From: Leptolyngbya sp. BL0902
Lineage (GTDB): Bacteria; Cyanobacteriota; Cyanobacteriia; Phormidesmidales; Phormidesmidaceae
Direction: 5' to 3'
Assembly: GCF_016403105.1 (NCBI RefSeq)
Contig: NZ_CP046155.1
Coordinates: 3,315,906-3,379,905 of the forward strand
DNA length: 64,000 bases
Shown here: positions 55,976 to 64,000 of the stretch, in pieces
Layout of the letters: each line of letters opens with the position of its first letter
Position numbering within the stretch: position 1 is the stretch's first letter
Notes under the pieces: generated by a model
Seen by the model: the letters and a program-made list of their open reading frames with translations, nothing else
Database searches by the model: none
What the model was told of the DNA's origin: nothing
Program-made: the position numbers and the translations under genes

Positions 55976-57001
55976 ATGCCCGACTTTTCTGAGACCTTTT
56001 CCAACGATGCTGCCGATACGTTTTCCGGCAACCTCCCTAGCGATTTTCCCCGCAACCTCGCTGAGGAGGATTCCGGCAACGTTCCTAGCGATGGGTTCGG
56101 CGATCTCTCCAGTGGCGCTGCCGATAACCTCTCCAACGATCCATCCAGCGACGGGTTTGACAGCGATCTGTCCAACGACGACTTCGACAATGGGCCTGAG
56201 TCTTCCCTTGAGATGCCGACGATTCCTACCCTGGACGCCGCTCCACCGCCCTTGGACTACGCCCAAACCTATCTGAAAAGCGACGGTCAGCGCCTCTGGT
56301 TAGCCCTACCGCCCGATACCAATGCCGAGGGGGAGGCTATTCCTTGGGCGGCGGTGCTACAACAACTGCGCCAGCGCCTAGAGGGCACCACAACGGATCG
56401 AGAACCCCAAACCGAAGTGGGCCTGCAAGGGGGAGATCGCCTGCTGGATGTGCGCCAACTGCAAACCCTCGCCGAGACCCTGAATGAGTTTGCCCTAGAG
56501 CTAAAGCGGGTCGTCACCAGTCGGCGGCAAACGGCCCTGGCGGCGGTTACGGCTGGCTATTCCGTGGAGCAACTGGCGGCGGTGGATCACCTCGTCCAAA
56601 CCCCTCCCCAGGCCGGACGCCCCCAGGCCGACCCCCTCTATCTACAAACCACGGTGAGATCCGGCGTAGACATTCGCCACCCCGGCACCATTGTGATTTT
56701 GGGCGACACCAATCCTGGCAGCGCCCTCCTAGCCGATGGCGATGTGATTGTGTGGGGGCGGCTGCGGGGCATGGCCCATGCAGGCTTTAGCGGCGACCGT
56801 AGCCGTCGCATCATGGCCCTCCAAATGCGGCCTACCCAGCTTCGGATTGCCGACCTGATGGCCCGCCCCCCCGAAGACGGCCCCACGGAGGACTGGCCCG
56901 AAGTCGCCTACGTCGGCACCGAGGCCATCCGCATTGCCCGCGCCCAAGACTTTGCCAAAGCTCAGCTCATCCCCGGTGGCCTAGGGTTTGAGGACACCTA
57001 G
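55976..57001 (+). CDS. minC: Septum-site determining protein MinC
   Basis: 341 residues. The C-terminal domain (about 235-320) is the MinC beta-helix: RSGVDIRHPGTIVILGDTNP, GDVIVWGRLRGMAHAG. The middle (about 95-215) is the variable N-terminal MinC domain. The first ~85 residues are a Ser/Asn/Asp/Gly-rich low-complexity extension with degenerate FSND/SGNLPSD/DGFGDLS repeats, not usual for MinC. It inhibits FtsZ with MinD. minD and minE, which often follow minC in cyanobacteria, are absent here and replaced by DUF2605/DUF2973 genes. Confidence 0.9.
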   Translation: MPDFSETFSNDAADTFSGNLPSDFPRNLAEEDSGNVPSDGFGDLSSGAADNLSNDPSSDGFDSDLSNDDFDNGPESSLEMPTIPTLDAAPPPLDYAQTYLKSDGQRLWLALPPDTNAEGEAIPWAAVLQQLRQRLEGTTTDREPQTEVGLQGGDRLLDVRQLQTLAETLNEFALELKRVVTSRRQTALAAVTAGYSVEQLAAVDHLVQTPPQAGRPQADPLYLQTTVRSGVDIRHPGTIVILGDTNPGSALLADGDVIVWGRLRGMAHAGFSGDRSRRIMALQMRPTQLRIADLMARPPEDGPTEDWPEVAYVGTEAIRIARAQDFAKAQLIPGGLGFEDT

Positions 57002-57152
57002 CCCAGCCCAGACGATCCTGCCCAACCCAGGGCTGAGAAGGTCGCCGCTAGGGATCACCTGTGGCAACCTTGGTTGCGCTAGGTTAGGATCAAAACAGGA
57101 TCGGGGCCGATGCCCTGAGTTCGCCCCCGATCTAGACCCCTGGATCTACGCC

Positions 57153-57482
57153 ATGCCCCCCGATCATCCCGATAATGAGGCCGACACCCAGGCCACGCTG
57201 CTAGCCCAGGTGCTATCGCCATTGCTCGATGACTTTCAATATTGGTTTCAGCGTTCCCTGACCTTACTGGAAGCAGGGCCATTGCAGGGCACCAGCGCCG
57301 AGGATCAAGCCAAGCTGCTGACCCGCGTCCAACAGGCCATGGCCGAAACCCAAACGGCGGCTTCGTTACTGGCCGTCACCGATGGCCAAGTGGGCGTTGA
57401 CCCGGCTCAAGTGATGCACTGGCACGCCCTGGTGGCCGAATGCTGGGTCGTCGCCCGTCGCCATCGATCCCTATCGAGTTAG
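57153..57482 (+). CDS. DUF2605 family protein
   Basis: 109 residues: MPPDHPDNEADTQATLLAQV then LSPLLDDFQYWFQRSLTLLE. The LLDDFQYWF.RS..LLE core and the C-terminal WHALVAECWVVARRHRS are as in this cyanobacteria-only family. Its gene is often next to a DUF2973 gene, as here. Function unknown. ATG 57153 was chosen; the longer frame upstream overlaps minC and lacks conservation features. Confidence 0.78.
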   Translation: MPPDHPDNEADTQATLLAQVLSPLLDDFQYWFQRSLTLLEAGPLQGTSAEDQAKLLTRVQQAMAETQTAASLLAVTDGQVGVDPAQVMHWHALVAECWVVARRHRSLSS

Positions 57483-57582
57483 CGTCAAATCTTCGGGGGA
57501 ATTTGGCCCCTCCCATGGAGCCATAAACCGATTAAACAGGTTACAGTCAATACAGGCAACGATTGGCCAGAGGATACAAGTC

Positions 57583-57876
57583 ATGTGGCAGATCATTTAC
57601 ATTATTGCATTCGCGTTTCTCGCCATTCTGGCCATTGCCAATCTGGTGAGAAACCTGGTGTTGCTGGGCAACAACGCCCGCAATTCCCAAGCTCCCAATG
57701 CCTACAGGAATGACGCCAGCCGCCCCGTCCCCCACCCAGAACTGCTGGATCAAGACGGCCAGGTGATTCGAGAACCGCTCCTGGTCATGCGCTCCATTTC
57801 CGTCAAAGATGCACGGGAACAGCTCGACGCCCTCTACAACAGCGACGACAGCGACGACGTGAAACCCGCCTCCTAA
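57583..57876 (+). CDS. DUF2973 family small membrane protein
   Basis: 97 residues with one N-terminal membrane helix (MWQIIYIIAFAFLAILAIAN) and a soluble tail (HPELLDQDGQVIREPLLVMRSISVKDAREQLDALYNS). This is the arrangement of the cyanobacterial DUF2973 family. It follows the DUF2605 gene by 100 nt on the same strand, supporting both calls. Function unknown. Confidence 0.8.
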   Translation: MWQIIYIIAFAFLAILAIANLVRNLVLLGNNARNSQAPNAYRNDASRPVPHPELLDQDGQVIREPLLVMRSISVKDAREQLDALYNSDDSDDVKPAS

Positions 57877-57914
57877 TCGGCGGGCGCTGGCACAACAGTT
57901 CTCATCAACCCGCT

Positions 57915-57956
57915 TTCGGCTAGCCCTGGCAGCAGGCCACTTTAGGACTAGCCGAA
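57915..57956. terminator. Bidirectional stem-loop between DUF2973 gene and ureC
   Basis: TTCGGCTAG (57915-57923) and CTAGCCGAA (57948-57956) are exact inverse complements in the 97-nt gap between convergent genes. Confidence 0.5.
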
Positions 57957-57973
57957 GGTCTATCATCTTTTGC

Positions 57974-59683
57974 CTAAAACAGAAAATACCGCTGGGCCAT
58001 GGGCAGCACATCGGCGGGTTCGCAGGTGAGGAGTTGGCCATCGGCGCGAACTTCGTAGGTTTCGGCGTTCACCTCCATGTGGGGCTGGTAGGTGTTGAGC
58101 TTCATGTCGGCCTTGGTGAGGTGGCGGCAGTTGGCCACGGCGGGGGCGGCTTTGGTGAGGCCGAGTTGGCTAGGGATGCCCAACTCCAGGGCGGCTTTGG
58201 AAACAAAGGTCAATGAGGTCGCCGCCATGGCCCCACTAAAGCTGCCGAACATGGGCCGCATGTGGACGGGTTGGGGGGTGGGGATGCTGGCGTTGGGGTC
58301 GCCCATTTGCGCCCAGGCAATCGCGCCGCCTTTGATCACCATTTCGGGTTTGACGCCAAAGAAGGCGGGTTTCCACAGGCAAATATCCGCCAGCTTGCCC
58401 GCTTCGATGGAACCCACATGGTCGGCAATGCCGTGGGTGATGGCGGGGTTGATGGTGTACTTGGCTACGTAGCGCTTGGCCCGGTGGTTGTCGTTGCGGT
58501 CAGAATCTTCGCTGAGTGGCCCCCGCTGCACCTTCATTTTGTGGGCGGTTTGCCAGGTGCGAATGATCACTTCCCCGACGCGCCCCATGGCCTGGGAATC
58601 TGACGCGATCATGCTAAAGGCACCGAGGTCATGAAGGATGTCTTCGGCGGCGATGGTTTCGCGGCGAATGCGGGACTCGGCAAAGGCGATGTCTTCGGGG
58701 ATGCTGGGGCTGAGGTGGTGGCAGACCATCAGCATATCCAGATGTTCGTCCAGGGTGTTGCGGGTGTAGGGGCGGGTAGGGTTGGTGGAGGAGGGCAGCA
58801 CGTTGGCCTCGCCGCAGACCTTGATGATGTCGGGCGCGTGGCCCCCTCCAGCCCCTTCGGTGTGGTAGGTGTGGATGACCCGGTTTTTGAAGGCGGCGAT
58901 GGTGTCCTCCACAAAGCCCGCCTCGTTGAGAGTGTCGGTGTGGATGGCGACTTGCACATCGTACTCATCGGCGACGGCAAGGCAGGTGTCGATGGTGGCG
59001 GGGGTCGTCCCCCAGTCTTCGTGCAGCTTCAGGCCAATGGCTCCGGCTTTAACTTGCTCCACCAGGGCTTCCGGCAGGGCGCTGTTGCCTTTGCCCAGGA
59101 ATCCCAAGTTCATCGGGAAGGCTTCCGCCGCTTGCAGCATTCGGGCCAAGTGCCAAGCCCCCGGCGAGCAGGTGGTGGCGTTCGTCCCCGTGGCTGGCCC
59201 CGTACCGCCGCCGATCATGGTGGTAACGCCAGAGGCAATGGCGGTTTCAATCTGCTGCGGACAAATGAAGTGGATGTGGGTGTCGATGCCGCCAGCGGTG
59301 GCGATCATGCCCTCGCCTGCGATCACCTCGGTGCCGGGGCCAATGATGATGTCGATGTTGTCTTGGATGTAGGGGTTGCCCGCCTTGCCGATGGTGTGAA
59401 TTTTGCCGTCCCTCAGGCCAATGTCAGCCTTGACAATGCCCCACCAGTCCAAAATCAGGGCGTTGGTAATCACCGTATCCACCGCCCCAGCCTCGCGGCC
59501 AATGGGAGACTGGCCCATGCCGTCGCGAATTACCTTACCGCCGCCAAATTTCACCTCGTCCCCGTAGGTGGTGAAGTCCTGCTCCACCTCGATGATCAAT
59601 TCCGTGTCGGCCAGACGAATGCGGTCGCCCACCGTGGGGCCAAAGGTTTCCGCATAGGCGCGGCGATCCATGCGATAGCTCAT
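57974..59683 (-). CDS. ureC: Urease alpha subunit
   Basis: 569 residues, the normal UreC length. Catalytic subunit that hydrolyses urea to ammonia and CO2 at a bi-nickel centre. Visible are the His-x-His ligand pair in GGIDTHIHF, the carbamylated Lys region [12 protein letters not shown], the flap motif [15 protein letters not shown] with [17 protein letters not shown], and the flap Cys in MVCHHLSPS. ureA, ureB and accessory genes are not adjacent, which is common in cyanobacteria where urease genes are scattered. The CobW-like GTPase in this window could relate to metal supply, but that is speculation. Confidence 0.98.
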   Translation of the reverse strand: MSYRMDRRAYAETFGPTVGDRIRLADTELIIEVEQDFTTYGDEVKFGGGKVIRDGMGQSPIGREAGAVDTVITNALILDWWGIVKADIGLRDGKIHTIGKAGNPYIQDNIDIIIGPGTEVIAGEGMIATAGGIDTHIHFICPQQIETAIASGVTTMIGGGTGPATGTNATTCSPGAWHLARMLQAAEAFPMNLGFLGKGNSALPEALVEQVKAGAIGLKLHEDWGTTPATIDTCLAVADEYDVQVAIHTDTLNEAGFVEDTIAAFKNRVIHTYHTEGAGGGHAPDIIKVCGEANVLPSSTNPTRPYTRNTLDEHLDMLMVCHHLSPSIPEDIAFAESRIRRETIAAEDILHDLGAFSMIASDSQAMGRVGEVIIRTWQTAHKMKVQRGPLSEDSDRNDNHRAKRYVAKYTINPAITHGIADHVGSIEAGKLADICLWKPAFFGVKPEMVIKGGAIAWAQMGDPNASIPTPQPVHMRPMFGSFSGAMAATSLTFVSKAALELGIPSQLGLTKAAPAVANCRHLTKADMKLNTYQPHMEVNAETYEVRADGQLLTCEPADVLPMAQRYFLF

Positions 59684-59860
59684 GGGGACTCCTAGAGAAG
59701 ATGAGGCAGCCGATTGAAGGGGAGGTTGTTCAATCCTTGAATTAACCCAGGCTACCAGACTCTAGAATGCGGGATTTTCCGCCGTGGGTCAATCAACGCT
59801 GGCCGCTTCTCCTCGACTCATCAGCCTCACCCAGCGGGAGCCCCACCGATGGCCAAAAAG

Positions 59861-61402
59861 TTACTCGGATAAATTGGATCCGGTATCAACGTAAAGAGAC
59901 TCTAGCCGTTGCAGCACCTTGGCCTTGAGGTTCGTTTTAAATTCGGTTCGCAGCAGATCGCGGCTGGTGGCTAGGGCTCCTACATCAGGATGGCTGCGGG
60001 CATTCACCACCCATTCCTTTAGCATGTTGCGCTGGGGTTCGGCGACGGTGCAAGACAGCACATGGGCGCAGCGGCGCGGATTTTCTAGGGCAAACAGCAG
60101 CAGTTTGTAGGATCCCGTTTGCCCCAATAGGCTAGTAATGTCTTGACCTGAGGAGGTTTTGAGGTCGAGGTAGCAGGGGAGCCAGCGAGCCCCGTAGGTG
60201 CTGCTGTAGAGCACCGTCAGCCACAGCATGACCGGATGGGGCGACATGGTGCAAATAAAGGTGTTGTAGCGGGTGCTGATCAGGCGGCGGTTGATTTCCT
60301 CCTGGGGCATCATAGCCCAGAGGGTGGCCAGGGGGCCTTGGCTGGTCGGTACTGCGTGGGGAAAGACAATTTCGGCGGTAGGTTTGGTGGGAGGCCACAC
60401 CATCAGCCGACATACCTGGCTTTCATCCACGTCCTCGGCAGATTCAAGCGGCTGGGTCACGGGCACCCGGCTGAGGGTGGTGTTGATCCGCTGGCTGATG
60501 CGGAACCCATTGATATAGCGAGCTTCTAGGGGCTCTAGGGTATTCAGTACCTCCTGAATGGTCTGAGGCCGATCCTGCGGGCGCTTGGCAATGCAGCGCA
60601 TAATTAAGTCTTCCAGCAGCCGAGGGATCTTAAGGTGACTAGCGACCTCCTCCATGCGCTTGGGAGTTTCGCTTTGGTGAACCTTGTACCACCCGCCAAA
60701 GGTGTGGCTGCTGGCTCGTAGCGGTAGATTCCCGGTCAGCATCTGAAACATCATGATGCCGAGGCTGTAGATGTCGGATCGGCCATCCAACTCCTGCCCA
60801 TCCATTTGCTCCGGCGAGGCATAGGCCAAGGTGCCCATAAAGCAGTTGGTCTGATCGGCCCCCGCCTGCATCAGCTTGGCAATACCGAAGTCAAGAATTT
60901 TGGCCAGTTCCCCCAGGGTGGGATCGTGGACAATCATGATGTTGCTGGGCTTGATATCTCGGTGAATGATAGGTACCGGATGGGCCTGGGTTTTCACCAT
61001 AATGCCCTCGTGGGCCGCCTGGAGCCCCAGGCAAATCTGGCGAATCAGCCCCAAAAAGCGCGGGATCGGCAGGGGCTGAAGGTTGATCATTTGGCTCAGA
61101 CTTTGGCCCTGGAGGTACTCCATCACATAGAACGGCACCCCCTCTTCGTTGACGCCATAGTCGGTCACGCGCACCACATGGATGCTTTTTTGGCCAAGCT
61201 GGGCGCAGGTCATCGCTTCTTGCATAAAGCGCTCCCGCATTTTGTCGTTCATCATGGTTTGCGACAAAAACTTGACCGCCACCCGCACATTGCCCAGCAG
61301 CACATCCTCAGCCAAATAGACCCGCCCCATGGATCCTTGTCCTAGGGGTTCCAGTAGCTCGTAGCGATTGGCGAGTTTAGTGCCTAGATTGGAGTCAACC
61401 AT
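59861..61402 (-). CDS. Serine/threonine protein kinase
   Basis: 513 residues. An Hanks-type kinase domain covers about residues 13-290: GQGSMGRVYLAED, VAVKFLS (catalytic Lys), HRDIKPSNIMI, DFGIAKL, SPEQMDG. The C-terminal 220 residues form an uncharacterised domain (FNTFICTMSPHPVMLWLTVLY...YLDLKTSSGQDITSLLGQT) without a membrane helix, so it is probably cytosolic. Similar kinase-plus-domain proteins occur in filamentous cyanobacteria; the target is unknown. Confidence 0.93.
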   Translation of the reverse strand: MVDSNLGTKLANRYELLEPLGQGSMGRVYLAEDVLLGNVRVAVKFLSQTMMNDKMRERFMQEAMTCAQLGQKSIHVVRVTDYGVNEEGVPFYVMEYLQGQSLSQMINLQPLPIPRFLGLIRQICLGLQAAHEGIMVKTQAHPVPIIHRDIKPSNIMIVHDPTLGELAKILDFGIAKLMQAGADQTNCFMGTLAYASPEQMDGQELDGRSDIYSLGIMMFQMLTGNLPLRASSHTFGGWYKVHQSETPKRMEEVASHLKIPRLLEDLIMRCIAKRPQDRPQTIQEVLNTLEPLEARYINGFRISQRINTTLSRVPVTQPLESAEDVDESQVCRLMVWPPTKPTAEIVFPHAVPTSQGPLATLWAMMPQEEINRRLISTRYNTFICTMSPHPVMLWLTVLYSSTYGARWLPCYLDLKTSSGQDITSLLGQTGSYKLLLFALENPRRCAHVLSCTVAEPQRNMLKEWVVNARSHPDVGALATSRDLLRTEFKTNLKAKVLQRLESLYVDTGSNLSE

Positions 61403-62067
61403 ACACAGTCATTCAGCTAGTAATCATAAACACAAGGGCTATTTGCTAAAATCCGCACCTCTCCCCAAATTAATCCCCTCAACCCCCTAGTCTCTAGCTT
61501 AGGGTGGCAAGAAATATCTTCAGGCTGGGTATAAGGCATGATGACATAACCTCACCTTAGCCTAGAGCCTAGAATTCGCCCCCTCAGGCTACCGTCTAGC
61601 GTACCGACTAGCAGCAGCAACCCTTTACGGGCCTAGGGATGGCCAGGGTTATAACCTGTATCAAGCCTTGAGGCTGGTAACGTAATTTTAATATGCCCAC
61701 TTTCTGGCTCAATTGCCGGATTTACCCACAAGACTTCATTGAGAGGCAGTCTTTGGTAGGGCAATCGATAGCTGGGTTAGGACAAAGCCGCTACCATCGC
61801 CAGCCCTTCCCGTTGTCAGGGAGATCCTACAGAAACAGCGCCCCTGGGGTTCTCACCTTCGCAGGAAGGGCGGATCATCCTGCTTGCAGGATCGTATCCC
61901 GACCAGATTCTGGGTCGCAATCGGCGCAGTCAGCAGCCATGCTCTCATCGTGGCTCCCAAAATCAGCCCCCACGATGATCCAGAAACGGAACTCTACCAA
62001 TGCGATCCGCCTGGTAGCTGTCGCCGCCATCAACGCGCTCGCGAACGGTAGCGCCCACCCTCAGTCG
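61403..62067. other. Intergenic region with one repeat, no gene recognised
   Basis: About 665 bases upstream of the kinase gene. It includes a sequence shared with 45621-45730 and a small inverted repeat GCGAACGGTAGCG / CGCTAACCGTTCGC-like around 62040-62078. The plus-strand frame 61693-62475 runs antisense through the next gene and has no recognisable domain. Confidence 0.55.
61765..61871. repeat. Diverged two-copy sequence, copy B
   Basis: Starts TCGATAGCTGGGTTAGGACAA and ends CACCTTCGCAG, as in copy A at 45621-45730. Interior blocks TTCCC, GATC/CTAC and GGGTT keep order. Possibly the remnant of a mobile element end or a non-coding RNA. Confidence 0.6.
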
Positions 62068-62529
62068 CTAACCGTTCGCGGGTGGGGTCATCTGGGGCTG
62101 AAGGGTAGCTTCCATGGCGCTAGTGAGATAATGGCCCGTCATGATGCCGCTAGAGAGGTGGTAGCGACCATCATCAAGGCGGTGGAGGGTTTCAAATCCG
62201 GTGCGGCGCTGGCGATCTCCCAAGGCCCAGTATCGCTGAATGATGGAGTCTGGGGCCACCCAGCCTTCCCCTTCCACCCGGCCCAGTTGGCTGTGCTGGA
62301 GCACAAAGGTGTATTGACACTCACCATTGGCCAGCCGCCCGCGATACTGAAGGGCCATTTCCGGCGGAGTGGCTTCGGGCATCACCAGCTTCATCACCAT
62401 GGTGAACCAATCATCTCGGCTCCAGGCGATCAAAATCTTGCCCTTCACCGGGGTGGGCAAACGATCCCGCTCTAGCCAGCTTCCTTGTAACGTCCAACGT
62501 CCTGGTTCAACCAAAAAACTGTGAACCAC
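62068..62529 (-). CDS. Conserved hypothetical protein, possible calycin (CpcS-like) fold
   Basis: 153 residues starting MVHSFLVEPGRWTLQGSWLERD. The chain is rich in short beta strands with aromatic residues (WSRDDWFTMVMKLVM, CQYTFVLQHSQLGRVEGEGW, SIIQRYWALGD, YHLSSGIMTGHYLTSAMEATL), which suggests a lipocalin/calycin-type barrel, as in bilin lyases. I do not recognise a named family with certainty, and a lyase role should not be assumed. Single gene. Confidence 0.65.
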   Translation of the reverse strand: MVHSFLVEPGRWTLQGSWLERDRLPTPVKGKILIAWSRDDWFTMVMKLVMPEATPPEMALQYRGRLANGECQYTFVLQHSQLGRVEGEGWVAPDSIIQRYWALGDRQRRTGFETLHRLDDGRYHLSSGIMTGHYLTSAMEATLQPQMTPPANG

Positions 62530-62747
62530 TGATTGCCCCCTAAACCATGACCCTTAAGGCATCTGGCCAAAACTCATCCCAGTGCCCCCAGCTATACCGA
62601 CGGAGACAGTCTTTGCGAGCTGTCCACTTCTCCCTATCCAGCATACGCCCTATTGCTGGGAGTAAGATCGGTCGTCTTTAATTCGGGCTAAGCCAATGCC
62701 TAGAGCCCAGCCCAGGGTAAGCGGGCCGAGGGGGGACGACAAATCTT

Positions 62748-63890
62748 CTAGGGCTGGTGCAGGTCGCCGAGGCACACCGCCGACCGCGCCCCCGTGACCG
62801 CTGGCAGATTACCCGGAAACCCCTGCCAGCGCCAGTAGCCCAGCACTGCAAAGGCAATGGCTTCCTTGTCGCTAGCGGGCATTCCGGCGGCATCGGTGGG
62901 GTTCACCGGAATCTCCGGGAACTCGGCTTGGAGGTGGGCCATCAGCACTGGATTGCGACAGCCGCCCCCGCCCACCAGGATCGTATCGGGCAGGGCGGGC
63001 AAGAAAGATCGGTAGGATTGGGCAATGGTGGCCGCTGTGAACTGGGTCAACGTGGCGACAATATCGGTGGGGCTGAGCCCTCGGTGCTGGGCGGCGGCAT
63101 AGCAGTGCTGAAAATACTCCCAGCCAAAGAGTTCCCGTCCGGTGGATTTGGGCGGTGGCTGGTGCAGGTAGGGATGCTGGAGCCAGTCGTGGATCAACTC
63201 CTGGCAAGGGGTGCCCTGGGCGGCCCAGGCTCCGTCGGCGTCGTAGGTGAGGGTGCCCTCAGACAGGGTGGCCATGGCGATGTCGATGAGGGAGTTTCCT
63301 GGCCCGGTGTCCCAACCGAGGATGGCCGGGGGCTGCGGAGATTGCGACCGATCCCAGGCGGGCAGGTACGTCACATTGCCAATGCCGCCAATGTTCTGCA
63401 CACAGCGGCGCTGCTGGGGATGGCTGAGCAGGCACAAATCTACAATCGGCACCAGGGGCGCACCTTCCCCTCCGGCGTCAATGTCCGCCTGCCGAAAGTT
63501 GCTCACCGTGGGAACGCCCAGCCGCCGCACCAAACTCGCCCCCCGCCCCAACTGCACACTGTAGGCTAACCGCTCCCCCTGCACGGGACGATGGAACACC
63601 GTTTGGCCGTGGGAGGCCACCAAATCCACCGGGCCAGTGCGGTCGATCACCCGCTGCGCCGCCTGGGCAAACTGGTGGGCAATGGCCTCGTCCAGATCCG
63701 CCAAATCCGCCAAGGCCATGGGCTGTCCGGCACAGACCGATAGAATCCGCTGCCGCAGGTCGTCGGGGTAGGGTGCAGTAAAGCCGCTGAGGACGTTAGC
63801 TTGCAGATCGTAGCCCTCACCCTCAATCTCCACCAGGGCCACGTCAATGCCATCCACAGAGGTTCCGCTGATTAACCCAATTACCCGCAT
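62748..63890 (-). CDS. anmK: Anhydro-N-acetylmuramic acid kinase
   Basis: 380 residues from MRVIGLISGTSVDGIDVALVEIEG, the family's ATP-binding start; ATG 63890 is chosen for that reason. QNIGGIGNVTYLP, GWDTGPGNSLID and LVGGGGCRNPVLM are further signatures. It recycles peptidoglycan anhydro-sugars by phosphorylating anhydro-MurNAc with ring opening. Linked in function to glmS (amino sugar supply) at the other end of the window, but not in location. Confidence 0.95.
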   Translation of the reverse strand: MRVIGLISGTSVDGIDVALVEIEGEGYDLQANVLSGFTAPYPDDLRQRILSVCAGQPMALADLADLDEAIAHQFAQAAQRVIDRTGPVDLVASHGQTVFHRPVQGERLAYSVQLGRGASLVRRLGVPTVSNFRQADIDAGGEGAPLVPIVDLCLLSHPQQRRCVQNIGGIGNVTYLPAWDRSQSPQPPAILGWDTGPGNSLIDIAMATLSEGTLTYDADGAWAAQGTPCQELIHDWLQHPYLHQPPPKSTGRELFGWEYFQHCYAAAQHRGLSPTDIVATLTQFTAATIAQSYRSFLPALPDTILVGGGGCRNPVLMAHLQAEFPEIPVNPTDAAGMPASDKEAIAFAVLGYWRWQGFPGNLPAVTGARSAVCLGDLHQP

Positions 63891-64000
63891 GGTTTTGTCT
63901 CGCTTTTCCTCGTCAGCAGGTTTCAATGGACAGCCGATCCTAGCGCTCTGAGTGGTCTGAACAGCGTCCTACACAGGCAACCGCTCTAGCCCCTTATTGC

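Noticed and set aside
61693..62475. 260-residue plus-strand frame
   Set aside because: Runs from a non-coding repeat into the antisense of the 62068-62529 gene. Composition is unlike a protein and no motif is seen.
62650..62775. 41-residue minus-strand frame after anmK (starts GTG, contains LGWALGIGLARIKDD)
   Set aside because: It has a slightly hydrophobic middle and overlaps the anmK end, but no ribosome-binding site or family match, so a real small protein cannot be supported.

Overview
The window comes from a GC-rich cyanobacterial chromosome. It carries photosystem I core genes psaA and psaB, petH with the phycobilisome-linker (CpcD-like) N-terminus found only in cyanobacteria, cyanophycin synthetase, gas vesicle genes, Som-type SLH/OprB porins, menG (phylloquinone), a pheophorbide a oxygenase-like Rieske protein, a PedR-like regulator and several cyanobacteria-only families (DUF1995, DUF2605, DUF2973). 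Gas vesicles and the gene mix fit a filamentous Leptolyngbya-like organism, but genus assignment is a guess. Genes are mostly single or in pairs on alternating strands, as is usual for cyanobacteria.

Layout. 1-1.3 kb is a scar-like zone: a DUF4058 fragment, an MNT/HEPN toxin-antitoxin pair and a truncated second copy of the 5' end of the transporter gene at 52.5 kb. 1.3-13.1 kb (mostly minus strand): glmS, an adenosine deaminase homologue, a glycosyltransferase, a His-rich CobW GTPase, fermentative adhE, a SodX-like protease and a serine hydrolase. 13.2-22.4 kb (plus): petH behind a perfect NtcA-type site, hom, a DUF1995 protein, cphA, a VOC protein and glcF. 22.5-26.7 kb (minus): a Ctp protease, ispG, a RelE-type toxin-antitoxin pair and a TPR protein. 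27-31.4 kb (plus): gas vesicle genes gvpA-C-N-J. 31.4-36.8 kb (minus): a Cys/Met-metabolism PLP enzyme, two tandem porins and a fasciclin lipoprotein. 37-45.5 kb: methyltransferases, the Rieske oxygenase, pedR, hisS, pyrE. 46-51 kb (minus): psaA-psaB, with a probable sRNA gene upstream. 51.6-64 kb: larB, a VUT-type transporter, xseB, menG, a DUF445 protein, minC, ureC, a Ser/Thr kinase and anmK.

The most unusual feature is in the gas vesicle cluster. The GvpC-like shell protein and the GvpN ATPase both end in the same ~60-residue winged-helix-like domain, attached by long low-complexity linkers (Pro/Ala-rich in GvpC, acidic Leu-Glu-Glu-Pro repeats in GvpN). Second, the window shows an RNA-control theme. 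Both porin mRNAs carry a ribosome-binding site that is a perfect 10-nt complement of the conserved Yfr1 sRNA motif. A small RNA with a CUCCUC anti-Shine-Dalgarno segment and a strong terminator lies upstream of psaA and resembles PsrR1. A ~90-bp double-hairpin repeat sits between gvpA and gvpC, between psaA and psaB, and after petH.

No rRNA, tRNA, CRISPR array or intact insertion sequence was recognised.
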